From positions 1-64,000 of the forward strand of contig JBAGJB010000191.1 of assembly GCA_037577475.1 (NCBI GenBank): a stretch of DNA of 64,000 bases, in the 5' to 3' direction. The notes beneath the pieces are model-generated. The model made no database searches. It was given only the letters and a program-made list of their open reading frames with translations, and was not told the DNA's origin. The stretch comes from Chaunax sp. Z400 (lineage: Eukaryota; Chordata; Actinopteri; Lophiiformes; Chaunacidae). This document shows, piece by piece, positions 31,864 through 43,314 of the stretch; within the stretch, counting starts at the first letter, position 1, and each line of letters starts with the position of its first letter. The position numbers and the translations under genes are program-made.

Positions 31864-33294
31864 ATGACGAATTCACTGCAACCATCAGATTTGTCTTTCG
31901 ACACCGACACCTCAGCTGAGCAGATTTCCCTTTCAAAGATGTCATCACCAGGTAAGACTAAACACACTAAACTGTACATGATGCTAAATACATATACTAT
32001 ACAACGCACTGAACCTGTACCTAAACTGTAAAAATGTAACCCAGGACAGAGCAGCTCTGTGTCAAGAAGGTATAATTTATGTAAACATGGTTGAGAACAA
32101 GTGTGTTTGTTCACGGTTCAGATGTGTTTTAAGGTGTGCTTTGTTCACGGTTCAGCTGTTTGTTTATGGTCTTATTTTTGCTCATGGTGTGTGTGTGTGT
32201 GTTTTCACGGTTGTGGTGTGTGTGCGCGTGTTTTCACGGTTGTGGTGTGTGTGCGCGTGTTTTCGCGGTTGTGGTGTGTGTGCGTGTGTGTTTTCGCGGT
32301 TGTGGTGTGTGTGTGTTTTCGCGGTTGTGGTGTGTGTGTGTGTTTTCGCGGTTGTGGTGTGTGCGCGTGTTTTCACGGTTGTGGTGTGTGCGCGCGTGTT
32401 TTCGCGGTTGTGGTGTGTGTGTGTGTTTTCGCGGTTGTGGTGTGTGTGTGTGTTTTCGCGGTTGTGGTGTGCGTGTGTGTTTTCGCGGTTGTGGTGTGTG
32501 TGTGTGTTTTCGCGGTTGTGGTGTGTGTGTGTGTTTTCGCGGTTGTGGTGTGTGTGCGCGGGTTTTCGCGGTTGTGGTGTGTGCGCGTGTTTTCGCGGTT
32601 GTGGTGTGTGTGTGTGTGTGTTTTCGCGGTTGCGGTGTATGTGCGCGTGTGTGTGTTTTCGCGGTTGCGGTGTGTGTGCGCGTGTGTTTTCGCGGTTGCG
32701 GTGTGTGTGCGCGTGTGTGTTTTCGCGGTTGCGGTGTGTGTGCGCGTGTGTTTTCGCTGTTGCTGTGTGTGTGTGTGTTTTCGCTGTTGCTGTGTGTGTG
32801 TGTGTGTTTTCGCTGTTGCTGTGTGTGTGTGTGTGTGTGTTTTCGCTGTTGCTGTGTGTGTGTGTGTGTGTGTGTTTTCGCTGTTGCTGTGTGTGTGTGT
32901 GTGTTTTCGCTGTTGCTGTGTGTGTGTGTGTGTTTTCGCTGTTGCTGTGTGTGTGTGTGTGTTTTCGCTGTTGCTGTGTGTGTGTGTGTGTTTTCGCTGT
33001 TGCTGTGTGTGTGTGTGTGTTTTCGCTGTTGCTGTGTGTGTGTGTGTGTGTGTTTTCGCTGTTGCTGTGTGTGTGTGTGTGTGTGTTTTCGCTGTTGCTG
33101 TGTGTGTGTGTGTGTGTGTGTTTTCGCTGTTGCTGTGTGTGTGTGTGTTTTCGCTGTTGCTGTGTGTGTGTGTGTGTGTGTTTTCGCTGTTGCTGTGTGT
33201 GTGTGTGTGTGTGTTTTCGCTGTTGCTGTGTGTGTGTGTGTGTGTGTTTTCGCTGTTGCTGTGTGTGTGTGTGTGTGTGTGTTTTCGCTGTTGC

Positions 33295-33325
<31 letters not shown>

Positions 33326-36300
33326 GCTGTTGCTGTGTGTGTGTGTGTGTGTGTGTGTTCGCTGTTGCTGTGTGTGTGTGTGTGTGTGTTCGCTGTTGCT
33401 GTGTGTGTGTGTGTGTGTGTGTTTTCGCTGTTGCTGTGTGTGTGTGTGTTTTCGCTGTTGCTGTGTGTGTGTGTGTTTTCGCTGTTGCGGTGTGTGTGTG
33501 AGTGTGTTTTCGCTGTTGCTGTGTGTGTGTGAGTGTGTTTTCGCTGTTGCTGTGTGTGTGTGTGTGTGTTCGCTGTTGCTGTGTGTGTGTGTGTGTGTGT
33601 TCGCTGTTGCTGTGTGTGTGTGTGTGTGTGTTCGCTGTTGCTGTGTGTGTGTGTGTTCGCTGTTGCTGTGTGTGTGTGTTTTCGCTGTTGCTGTGTGTGT
33701 GTGTTTTCGCTGTTGCTGTGTGTGTGTGTGTGTGTGTTTTCGCTGTTGCTGTGTGTGTGTGTGTGTGTGTTTTCGCTGTTGCTGTGTGTGTGTGTGTGTT
33801 TTCGCTGTTGCTGTGTGTGTGTGTGTGTTTTCGCTGTTGGTGTGTGTGTGTGTGTTTTCGCTGTTGGTGTGTGTGTGTGTGTGTTTTCGCTGTTGGTGTG
33901 TGTGTGTGTGTGTTTTCGCTGTTGCTGTGTGTGTGTGTGTGTTTTCGCTGTTGCTGTGTGTGTGTGTGTGTTTTCGCTGTTGCTGTGTGTGTGTGTGTGT
34001 TTTCGCTGTTGCTGTGTGTGTGTGTGTGTGTTTTCGCTGTTGCTGTGTGTGTGTGTGTGTTTTCGCTGTTGCTGTGTGTGTGTGTGTTTTCGCTGTTGCT
34101 GTGTGTGTGTGTGTTTTCGCTGTTGCTGTGTGTGTGTGTGTTTTCGCTGTTGCTGTGTGTGTGTGTGTTTTCGCTGTTGCTGTGTGTGTGTGTGTGTGTG
34201 TTTTCGCTGTTGCTGTGTGTGTGTGTGTGTGTGTGTTTTCGCTGTTGCTGTGTGTGTGTGTGTGTGTGTGTTTTCGCTGTTGCTGTGTGTGTGTGTGTGT
34301 GTGTGTGTTTTCGCTGTTGCTGTGTGTGTGTGTGTGTGTTTTCGCTGTTGCTGTGTGTGTGTGTGTGTGTTTTCGCTGTTGCTGTGTGTGTGTGTGTGTG
34401 TGTGTGTTTTCGCTGTTGCTGTGTGTGTGTGTGTGTGTGTGTTTTCGCTGTTGCTGTGTGTGTGTGTGTGTGTGTTTTCGCTGTTGCTGTGTGTGTGTGT
34501 GTGTGTGTTTTCGCTGTTGCTGTGTGTGTGTGTGTGTGTTTTCGCTGTTGCTGTGTGTGTGTGTGTGTGTTTTCGCTGTTGCTGTGTGTGTGTGTGTGTG
34601 TTTTCGCTGTTGCTGTGTGTGTGTGTGTGTGTGTGTTTTCGCTGTTGCTGTGTGTGTGTGTGTGTGTGTTTTCGCTGTTGCTGTGTGTGTGTGTGTGTGT
34701 GTTTTCGCTGTTGCTGTGTGTGTGTGTGTGTGTGTTTTCGCTGTTGCTGTGTGTGTGTGTGTGTGTGTTTTCGCTGTTGCTGTGTGTGTGTGTGTGTGTG
34801 TGTGTTTTCGCTGTTGCTGTGTGTGTGTGTGTGTGTGTTTTCGCTGTTGCTGTGTGTGTGTGTGTGTGTGTTTTCGCTGTTGCTGTGTGTGTGTGTGTGT
34901 GTGTTTTCGCTGTTGCTGTGTGTGTGTGTGTGTGTTTTCGCTGTTGCTGTGTGTGTGTGTGTGTGTGTGTTTTTGCCGTTATGTTGATTCGATCAGCCTC
35001 ACAGATTGAATACACAGATTCTACATCTTTTATCTCCATGGTTACGTCTTTCCTCACAGTTCCACGACCACCTCCTAAGATTGAAGCAGGTCTAACTGTC
35101 TCCAGTTCCTCCTCTGACTACATGGTACTGGAGATCATGGGTGAAGGCTCCTTTGGGAAAGTGGCCAGGTGCAGAAATCTGGCAACAGAAGCGGATGTGG
35201 CTATTAAGTTTGTGAAGGACAAACTTTCCACACAGGCAGAGGTAGGTTTTTGTACTCTGTTGGATTAATTTAGTTCTTAGATGTAGTATTCTCCATTAGA
35301 GTAGGTGCTATGAATGGTTGTCATGTCTCTTTTCTCCCCAGGCGTCCATGTTGGAGTCCCTCAGTGTCCTGGACGTGGACCAAACCAACATTTTAAAGTT
35401 CTTCGAGCAGTTTGATGACCAGGGACTGACCTGTCTGGCTTTTGAGATGCTAGACAGGAGTCTCTACGACTGGCTCGAAGACTTTGACTTTACACCACTG
35501 TTACTGGAGTCTATCAGGCCGATAGCAAAGCAGGTCTGTATTATTGTAATTTGGAGCCAATCAATTGTTCTACATATCCGCTAGTCATCAATGAAGAAAA
35601 TCTAACCTGAACCTTTATCCTAAATTTAACACTTGGAAAACTGAATCTCAAATGTTTCCATTCTTGTTTGTCCCTGCAGCTGTTTGTGGCTCTGGACGCC
35701 CTCAGGGTAGTTGGTATCCTGCACACCGACATTAAGCCAGACAACATTATGTTTGTAAATGTGAAGGACCAGCCCCTCAGGGTGAAATTGATTGACTTTG
35801 GAAATGCCTATCCAGTCGCCGCTGTCTGTCCTGGAATGACTTTTCAGGCATTAGCATACAGGTATCTTCATCCCTTAATCTTAGAGAGTTTATGTCATTC
35901 ATTTAGAAATCCATGCTGTTCTCTTGGTCCAACAGATTTCTCATCTTTAACTCTTGTTCTCCCTCCTCAGGGCTCCAGAGATTTTACTTGGCCTGCCCTT
36001 CAATGAGGCCATTGATGTCTGGGGAGTCGGCTGCGTCCTGGTTTTCCTGTACCTCGGGAACCACCTCTTCCCTTATGGGACTGAGTATGAGCTGGTAGGT
36101 CAGCTACCTCACACAAATGTACACAAACAAGTGGAGACTTTATGCAGAATGTCAGCTAATGTAACTCTGTATTCTTCGTCTGCAGATGAGGGCCATTGTT
36201 CAACTTGTGGGTCAGCCGGAGGACCACCTGCTTCATGCTGGGATGTACACCCAGCGTTACTTCTGTAAGGAAGAAGCTGCTGGTGGACCATCAAGGAGGA

Positions 36301-37097
36301 TAATGGTAGAGTAACCATGTTCTCCTTTGTTTAAAATTATTAAATCATTTTATTTAAGCTCTTTTAAAATGGTTCTCTTTCAACATGTGTCTCTTTAGAC
36401 CCCAGAGGAATACGCAGCAGCCAATCACCTGTATCCGAAGACCACCAATGACATGCCCAGCTCTCTGGACTACCTGGTTCATGTAAGTACTCTCTGTTGT
36501 TAAAGTTAAGACTGAATCAGCTCTTGTTAACTACCTGTCTCTGAGAGGTAGGGACTGGATCAACTCAACTCAATCTGTTTTCAAATCCAGCTCTATGACA
36601 AAGATGAGGAAGCTGAGTTTGAGGACAGGTTGGTCTTTGTAGACCTCCTTAAACAGCTGCTCCATGTCGACCCGGATAAGAGAATCTCACCCCAAGAGGC
36701 TCTGCAGCATCCGTTCATTACCATGGAGCACCTCCGACAGATCCCTGACAGCAGAGCCTAGTAAGTGACTGTGTGTCTGGTAGTAGACATCACATATGTG
36801 ATGGTTTGATTGATTGATTGACTAACTGATTGTCATTCTTGTTGCAGTCTGGACGACTCCCAAGCCACCATGAGTCGGCCCTGGATTCGTGATGGACACG
36901 TACCTCATGTCTTGCATCAAGATCCAGATGTCTGCATCCCTGGAGATGAAGACGCTGCAAAAGGGGCTGAACCTCCGGGTTTTGCCCCTGATGTCTCGGC
37001 CTCCACTAGTCGCCCAAAAAAGTTTCTCGGCAGGGTTCGTCGAGTCTTTAAATGGATAATGACTCCATTTTCTTGCTGCTGGCGTCCCAGAGTGTAG
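31864..37097 (+). CDS. HIPK-like protein kinase, nine exons
   Basis: Exons, all with GT-AG borders and matching phases: 31864-31951, 35060-35241, 35342-35533, 35680-35861, 35971-36094, 36186-36305, 36399-36482, 36591-36760, 36848-37097. The product has 463 residues. The kinase domain starts near residue 50. It has the glycine loop GEGSFGKV, the lysine in VAIKFVK, the catalytic loop HTDIKPDNIM (HRD changed to HTD), IDFGNA, YRAPEILLGLPFNEAIDVWG and a final PDKRISPQEALQHPF. RAPEILGLPF-type sequence and HPFITMEHL point to the homeodomain-interacting protein kinase family. The activation segment reads VCPGMTF where HIPKs have VCSTYLQ, so the autophosphorylated tyrosine is absent. The C-terminal tail is short and basic and ends with FSCCW. 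The long HIPK homeobox-interaction and PEST regions are missing. No frame defect is seen. Confidence 0.88.
32100..34980. repeat. GT-rich graded minisatellite in kinase intron 1
   Basis: On the order of 90 units, each a (TG)n stretch of variable length plus a 15-bp core. The core changes along the array: TTCACGGTTCAG (32100-32160), TTTTCACGGTTGTGG and TTTTCGCGGTTGTGG (to about 32620), TTTTCGCGGTTGCGG (to about 32745), then TTTTCGCTGTTGCTG to the end. There is a block with GTTGGTG at 33835-33900 and a block lacking TTT at about 33355-33660. The array fills nearly all of the 3108-bp intron. Frames on both strands are open for hundreds of codons because the unit contains no stop, and these are not genes. 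Confidence 0.97.
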
Positions 37098-37742
37098 GAT
37101 AAGTATTTTTTTAAATTTTTATTCATCAAATAGTGACTTTAGTATTAGCAATGCAGATCGTAACCTGTTTACATTTGTAGGATGGGCTTGGTTGTTTCAA
37201 GTTAGTGCTTTCTGGTTGTACATTCCTACAGATTGTTATTTCTAGTCTCCCCCCAGTTTGATGTTTTTATTTATATTTGTGTTTTAACTCACAGATAGTA
37301 TAATGCAGCGGGGGATTGTTGAGTATATTTTATGGAATTGTTAAAGTTGGGTTTTTTTTTTGTATAGCTGATTGTTCCATGGAAGTATGTTGTTTCTTTC
37401 TGTAGTTTCAGTAGTATTGTTTTCTGGGCTACAAGTAGGTGCACTGTGATTACTTTTGAGCGTAGGTCGTGTGTATCCAGATTGCTGAGTATGCATAGAG
37501 AGGAGGATAATAGAATGTTAGGGTTAGCACTAATGTTAGCATGATGTTTTGGTCAAAAATGTGGTGGAGGTGTGTGATCCCTTCTTATTTCCATTTATTG
37601 CCTGTTTGAGGTGATTTATTTGCTGTGAAGTCTGGATTGTGTCATATAGGTGTTTGTGTGGTAGTTTTTTATTTTATTGACTCTCCACCAAACTGTCAGA
37701 GTTGTGGCTATTGTGCGGTTTTTGAAGCAGTTGTGGTCAAAC
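37098..37742. other. Kinase 3' flank, no clear poly(A) signal
   Basis: T-rich sequence after the kinase stop codon. No AATAAA was seen close to the stop. The segment ends exactly where the long palindrome begins. Nothing else is recognised. Confidence 0.4.
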
Positions 37743-39300
37743 ATGATCAAACATGGTCATTCCCTTGGAACAACAATCTGCTCGCCATTTTGGAGATACA
37801 ACCCCACAATTCACCTAAAGATAACGCCCGTAATCACACCTTAGGGTCTGTACCCACACAACATTTGCCTTCCCTTAACATATCAAAGAGGACCTGGTTT
37901 CACCCCTCCTGACCCCTTGCTGAGTACCAGAGACACACCAGGGTATCAGCCTGCAACTCAGGAGACTATGAGACTGCTTTCTGTTCCAAACCACAGGATC
38001 CAAAACCCTGCATGGGTTCAGAAACTGGGAATCAATGAATCAATAAAAATCTGACAATCCAACCAACCTTCCATGCCAAAAGGTTCACCATACCTCCTGC
38101 CTCTTCTCCTCTTCCTCTCATCACGGAAGCAAGAGAAGAAATGTGTTCATGACTGTGTAAGCATGATTTCTGGGAAGCTGAACTCTGCAACATGTTCTAA
38201 TGGATCATTTCTGATGTTCGCTTTATTGTTGTGTGTTTTACTCCTTTTGTAATATGTTTCTTGTTTTGAATTTGATGAGCACATAGTGATGATTTTCTTC
38301 CTGTATCCCTTTGAGTTCATGTTTATTGCATGTGTGCTTTGATGCCTCCTTCCAGTGGAGAGACTCAGATGTCTCGCCTATTGTTTCTATGCCAGCTGGT
38401 GATGTGAACGCATATCTTACAGTAAAATAGAACACGCCCTTACTTCCGGCAGCTGTGAGGCTTCAAAAGGCACGGCGCGAAGCAGCTCGCTCTCTTGCTC
38501 CGCTTGACATGAATTCATGTCAGGTGGAGGTAGGAGCAAGCGGAGCAAGAGAGCGAGCTGCTTCGCGCCGCGGCTTTTAAATCCTCACAGCTGCCGGAAG
38601 TAAGGGCGTGTTCTATTTTACTGTAAGATATGCGTTCACATCACCAGCTGGCATAGAAACAATAGGCGAGACATCTGAGTCTCTCCACTGGAAGGAGGCA
38701 TCAAAGCACACATGCAATAAACATGAACTCAAAGGGATACAGGAAGAAAATCATCACTATGTGCTCATCAAATTCAAAACACAAAACATATTACAAAAGG
38801 AGTAAAACACACAACAATAAAGCGAACATCAGAAATGATCCATTAGAACATGTTGCAGAGTTCAGCTTCCCAGAAATCATGCTTACACAGTCATGAACAC
38901 ATTTCTTCTCTTGCTTCCGTGATGAGAGGAAGAGGAGAAGAGGCAGGAGGTATGGTGAACCTTTTGGCATGGAAGGTTGGTTGGATTGTCAGATTTTTAT
39001 TGATTCATTGATTCCCAGTTTCTGAACCCATGCAGGGTTTTGGATCCTGTGGTTTGGAACAGAAAGCAGTCTCATGGTCTCCTGAGTTGCAGGCTGATAC
39101 CCTGGTGTGTCTCTGGTACTCAGCAAGGGGTCAGGAGGGGTGAAACCAGGTCCTCTTTGATATGTTAAGGGAAGGCAAATGTTGTGTGGGTACAGACCCT
39201 AAGGTGTGATTACGGGCGTTATCTTTAGGTGAATTGTGGGGTTGTATCTCCACAATGGCGAGCAGATTGTTGTTCCAAGGGAATGACCATGTTTGATCAT
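37743..39300. repeat. Long palindrome: two 763-bp arms, 32-bp spacer
   Basis: Arms 37743-38505 and 38538-39300 are reverse complements with only a few mismatches, for example in the GAGGCTTCAAAAGG versus GAGGATTTAAAAGC pair near the centre. The same 58- and 65-residue peptides therefore appear on opposite strands (37740-37912 and 39131-39300; 38238-38435 and 38608-38805). The 32-bp spacer itself contains the palindrome GACATGAATTCATGTC. A transcript through it would fold into a very long hairpin. No transposase, terminal motif or target duplication is obvious. A recent inverted duplication, a foldback element or an assembly fold-back are all possible. Confidence 0.93.
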
Positions 39301-39369
39301 TCAAGCAAGGCGAAACCAGGGCTGAAGTCGCAGGGCATGGTGAGGTGGGGGTCGACTGACCTACCCTCA

Positions 39370-39600
39370 CCCTACACTAAGTAGTAGTGATAAAATGTGT
39401 GATGTAAAGAAATTGTGGTAGAAAGTTGGGTCATCTGTGTTTGGACCATAGATGCTTGAAATTGATATATTGATGTTATTGATTGTTCCATTGATGATGT
39501 CATAGTGTCCTTCTGGGTCTGTTATATTGTGTTTGTGAATTAGAGGTGAGTTTTTGTTGATCAGAATTTTGTGTTTTGAGCTTCTTGTGAGGGACAGGGA
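39370..39600 (-). mobile_element. L1-like endonuclease fragment
   Basis: The minus strand encodes KILINKNSPLIHKHNITDPE, then YDIINGTINNINISISSIYG and PNTDDPTFYHNFF. This is the middle of an L1-type AP endonuclease domain (the SIYGPN block). It is bounded by the CT-rich tract on its N-terminal side. The reverse transcriptase that should follow is absent, replaced by sequence leading into the palindrome. Confidence 0.75.
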
Positions 39601-39929
39601 CATGTCTGTGTCATGTCTGTCCCTCCCTCCCCGTCTCCCTCTGCCTCTCTCTCTCTCACTCTGTCTGTGTCTGTCTGTCTCTGTCTGTCTGTCTCTCTCT
39701 GTGTCTGTCTCTGTCTGTCTGTCTCTGTCTGTCTGTCTCTGTCTCTGTGTCTCTGTCTGTCTCTGTGTCTCTGTGTCACTCTCTCTCTGTCCCTCTCTCT
39801 CTGTCTCTCTGTCTCTCTCTCTGTGTCTGTCTCTCTGTCTCTGTCTCTCTCTGTGTCTGTCTGTCTCTCTATCTCTCTCTCTGGCTCTCTCTGTCTCTCT
39901 CTCTCTTTGTCTCTGTCTCTCTCTGTCTG

Positions 39930-39964
<35 letters not shown>

Positions 39965-40131
39965 GTGTCTCTCTCTCTCTCTCTCTGTCTCTCTCTGTGT
40001 CTCTCTGTCTGTCTCTCTGTCTCTGTCTCTCTGTGTCTGTCTGTCTCTGTCTCTCTCTGTCTCTCTGTCTGTCTCTCTCTCTCTGTCTCTCTCTCTCTGT
40101 CTCTCTGTCTGTCTCTCTCTCTCTGTCTCTG

Positions 40132-40162
<31 letters not shown>

Positions 40163-40181
40163 GTCTCTCTGTCTGTCTCTC

Positions 40182-40218
<37 letters not shown>
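39600..40218. repeat. CT/GTCT-rich low-complexity tract
   Basis: About 620 bp made almost only of CTCT and CTGT units, purine-poor on the plus strand. It opens all plus frames (Ser/Leu/Val/Cys repeats) and the minus frames (Arg/Glu repeats), none of which is a real gene. Confidence 0.95.
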
Positions 40219-40223
<5 letters not shown>

Positions 40224-40410
40224 CAACCGGTCAAAGCAGAAAACCGCCCACCTTGAGTCTCGGATCTGCTCGACGTTTCTGCCTTGTAAGGAAGTTTTTC
40301 GTCGCCACTGTCGCCTAGTGCTTGCTCAAGGTGGATCGTTGGGTCTGTCTCTGTGTCTCTCTGTCTCTCTCTCTGTCTCTCTCTCTGTCTCAGAGAGACA
40401 GACTTGTTGG
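40219..40410 (+). repeat. Common fish repeat with embedded CT expansion
   Basis: The blocks CCCCAACCGGTCAAAGCAGA, CGGATCTGCTCGACGTTTCT and CCACTGTCGCCTAGTGCTTG are recognisable as a frequent teleost interspersed repeat. The short CT run at 40345-40410 interrupts its usual ending. The CT tract before it probably grew from the same repeat's edge. Confidence 0.55.
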
Positions 40411-43230
40411 GGGGATTGTTGGGAAAAAAGATTCAGTCTAGACTGATATAACTTTTGTTGTGTTTTGAGGTGTTCTAATTAAATTTTAAATGACGTTGAA
40501 AAATATTGTATTTTGCACATTTATTATGTAAGATGATGTATAAATATTTTATTTAAAGTAATGTAAATTTCTTATATAGAATGATGTTTATAAATATTTT
40601 ATTTAAATTAATGTAAATTTCTCATATAAAATGATTAATATTCTCATATTAAATGTCTATATTATTTAAAATATATATTTCAACGTAAAATATTAACAGA
40701 AACAGACTTTATAATTGAAATAAATATAATAGACTGATTAACTGCATTGAAGACTGTCTTTATTACACAATACACATTCCTCTGAATATTCCAACCTTCT
40801 AAGTATCTGATTAGTAAAATAAGTAGAAGATAAATACTAGAGAAGTATTGCTGCTGCTCTGGGTATGCATTGGATTATAAATGTGAACAATTTGTTCTGT
40901 AATCAGATTAAGTAAAATCGCAGATTTTGCCAATATTATTACCTCAGTTTGGTCTGAAATTTCAGCCGCTGTCTTTAACTTCCTTGATTCTTTGGGATTC
41001 TCAGCTCAGTTTCCCCATATTTCCATTACACCCAAAAGCAGTACTTCTGTCATAATTTAACCATGTATATATTTTATTTTGATATTTTGACCCTGAAAAC
41101 CTATGGAAACATGTTGATATCATTATTAGTTTGAAAGTTATTCGACAAAAACCACCAACATCTAATCGATTCTTCCTTGGGCCACTTCACTTTCATCCTG
41201 TTAACAAACCAACCAACGACGGCAAAAACATAACCTCCTCCCTTGGCGGAGGTCATAATAAATATGGCTCTGTTGTAGAAATTATTCATGCGTCTGCCCT
41301 GCCCTGGCCTGAGGAGTCCATGTAGGAGGAGAGAAGGGCAGATGGAGGAAGGGAGGATAATGGCAGGATGAAGAAAAGATGATTGCAGCAGGTTAGCCTG
41401 GAGGCGCAGGCGATGACTGACAGCTCAAAGGTTATTGGCTCACTCCGGAGTGACAGGGCGCTGTAATGTGGCCGAGGCTGATTTCTGAAATAGAGAAATC
41501 TAAAAACTTAAACCTGAATTTAACCTGATGGGAGTTTTGTCACTTTATTAACTGATTTTTTCATTCTTTCTCATGCTCTAAAAATCTCGACCTAAAGGTG
41601 CATACTGGTACCTCCTGCATTAGATTTGTAGATGCTGCTCTTGTTAGATCTATGAAAGCAGTTTTGCTTTGCATAATGGGTTCTATTTTTCAGGTATCAT
41701 ATGATATTATGATGATATTAATTTCTCATTATCTGGCAGATGATTCATCAGCCTGTTGTATATCTTGCATTCCTAGAACAGAGTCATCGCTGCACTTAGA
41801 TGCCCTCCAGTCTCTAGAGCAGCTGATGAATAATTACAAACTGTTTTCATGATGCCGGGGGGGAAACATTTGCTGTAAGGTCGGGGGAATGAGGACAGGC
41901 AGCCTTGATATTCAGCCACCGAAACAGATCATCACACCGTCTTTATTGATCTCTGTGGGTTAAACGGTCCCTTCTCTCAGCCCTTCCATGTCCTCACAGC
42001 GGGTTCAGATCTCAGGCCGAGGCATAGCTCAGTTCAGATCTGTCATTTTTCATTCGAAGCCCCCTCCTTTCCCTCCTGTACTGTGTGGCGTCTTTATTTC
42101 TGGCTGTAAAGTTTGCTCGAGTAATTTCACTTCAAAGATACGAGGATGTGACCAATTCTTCTTACTTTCCTGAGATTCCTTTCTTGATGATCGTAATTAC
42201 ACACGGATTTAATTAATGTGGGAACAGGAAGGGAGGAGCAGGGGGGTCTTTGAACTGTGGGTTTATGGAGAAAGAGATAAAAAAGAGAGATTAGAGAGCA
42301 AAGCGACTTATTGAAGATTGCCAATGTGTGCCGGAGCTTAGGCCAAAAGTCTCTGGTGGATCCATGCTATGTCATTCTTCCTTCTGTCACTTCCTTTATC
42401 CATCTGTCCCCTCTGTCTCATCTCTTTCTTGCTGGAAGTTTAATGTGTCCCATCCGCCTTTCCGTCACACGTGCCTTTCTTGGCTTGCCCTTCTCCGAGG
42501 CCCCTCTGGGATGGTAGCTTCCCTCCCTCGTGCAGATGTGAGAGGAGGGAGGGGGGGGGAAAAAACAAAAAACGACAGCACAACTCCTCAACGCTGCGTC
42601 AGCGCCAGCCGCCTCTGGAGAATAATAGAACAGCAGGATAATTCAGCACTGATGAAGGGCTAATGAGGGATGGAGGAGGATGAGGGAAAGAGAGGACTGG
42701 TAAGGTGGGAAGAGGGGGGGCTGCAAGTGGTCTGTCATTCAGGAGAGACCATAAAATAAATAGTCCATAATTTGCAACGTCTTATTGCTAATGTGCAACA
42801 GTTGCATTGCAGGAGACGCAATGTCAACATGACCCTCTTGGATGTATGCATTGTAGAGCAGCTGCAAAAGCTGACAAGAAAACATTCAGATCTGTGTCTC
42901 ATTTGTTTCTATAGTTTGTCGAGTGAAAATCTATCAACTAAATTAATGAGTTTGACTATTTAGTTTTACATGCATAACATAATTCCGATGATTAGTCACT
43001 CGTAGCCATCAATTAAAATAATCTAATCTTTCTATTTGGTCATGTTTTCTCAGTTTTCAGTGGTTTTTTTGAGTGTTTTTTTTATTGGCTAAAACAGAAC
43101 CAGTTTGTCCTTTGTGTCTCCAGAAGAATCCTGAACCTCTCACCTGATGTAAATAAGCAATTTATCAAATAAAACATCAAATATAAAGACAGCAATAAAC
43201 AAATCTGGTAGCACCAGGTTTTTCAACAAG
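40411..43230. other. A/T-rich intergenic region
   Basis: An approximate 53-bp tandem duplication lies at 40527-40634 (AATGATGT, TATAAATATTTTATTTAAA and AATGTAAATTTCT repeated). No exon is recognised. A poly-G/poly-A stretch lies near 42545-42570. Confidence 0.45.
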
Positions 43231-43232
43231 TA

Positions 43233-43235
43233 TGA

Positions 43236-43311
<76 letters not shown>
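43233..43311. repeat. (AC)n microsatellite
   Basis: An uninterrupted CA/AC dinucleotide run of about 78 bp, the longest pure dinucleotide tract in the window. Confidence 0.97.

Positions 43312-43314
<3 letters not shown>

Noticed and set aside
32087..35057. ORFs of 466-957 codons on both strands across the GT array
   Set aside because: The repeat unit contains no stop codon in five or six frames, so long ORFs arise from composition alone. Only the kinase exons have splice sites and conserved motifs.
35668..36268. ORFs running through kinase introns 4 and 5
   Set aside because: They continue across clear GT donors. The conserved kinase motifs join only when the introns are removed.
37625..39370. 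Peptides repeated on opposite strands as a real protein family
   Set aside because: They are the same DNA in the two palindrome arms. No start context, splice sites or known domain.
39367..40446. Arg/Glu-rich 284-codon ORF and Ser/Leu-rich ORFs
   Set aside because: They are produced by the CT-rich tract. Only the C-terminal part of the 284-codon ORF is meaningful, as an L1 endonuclease fragment.
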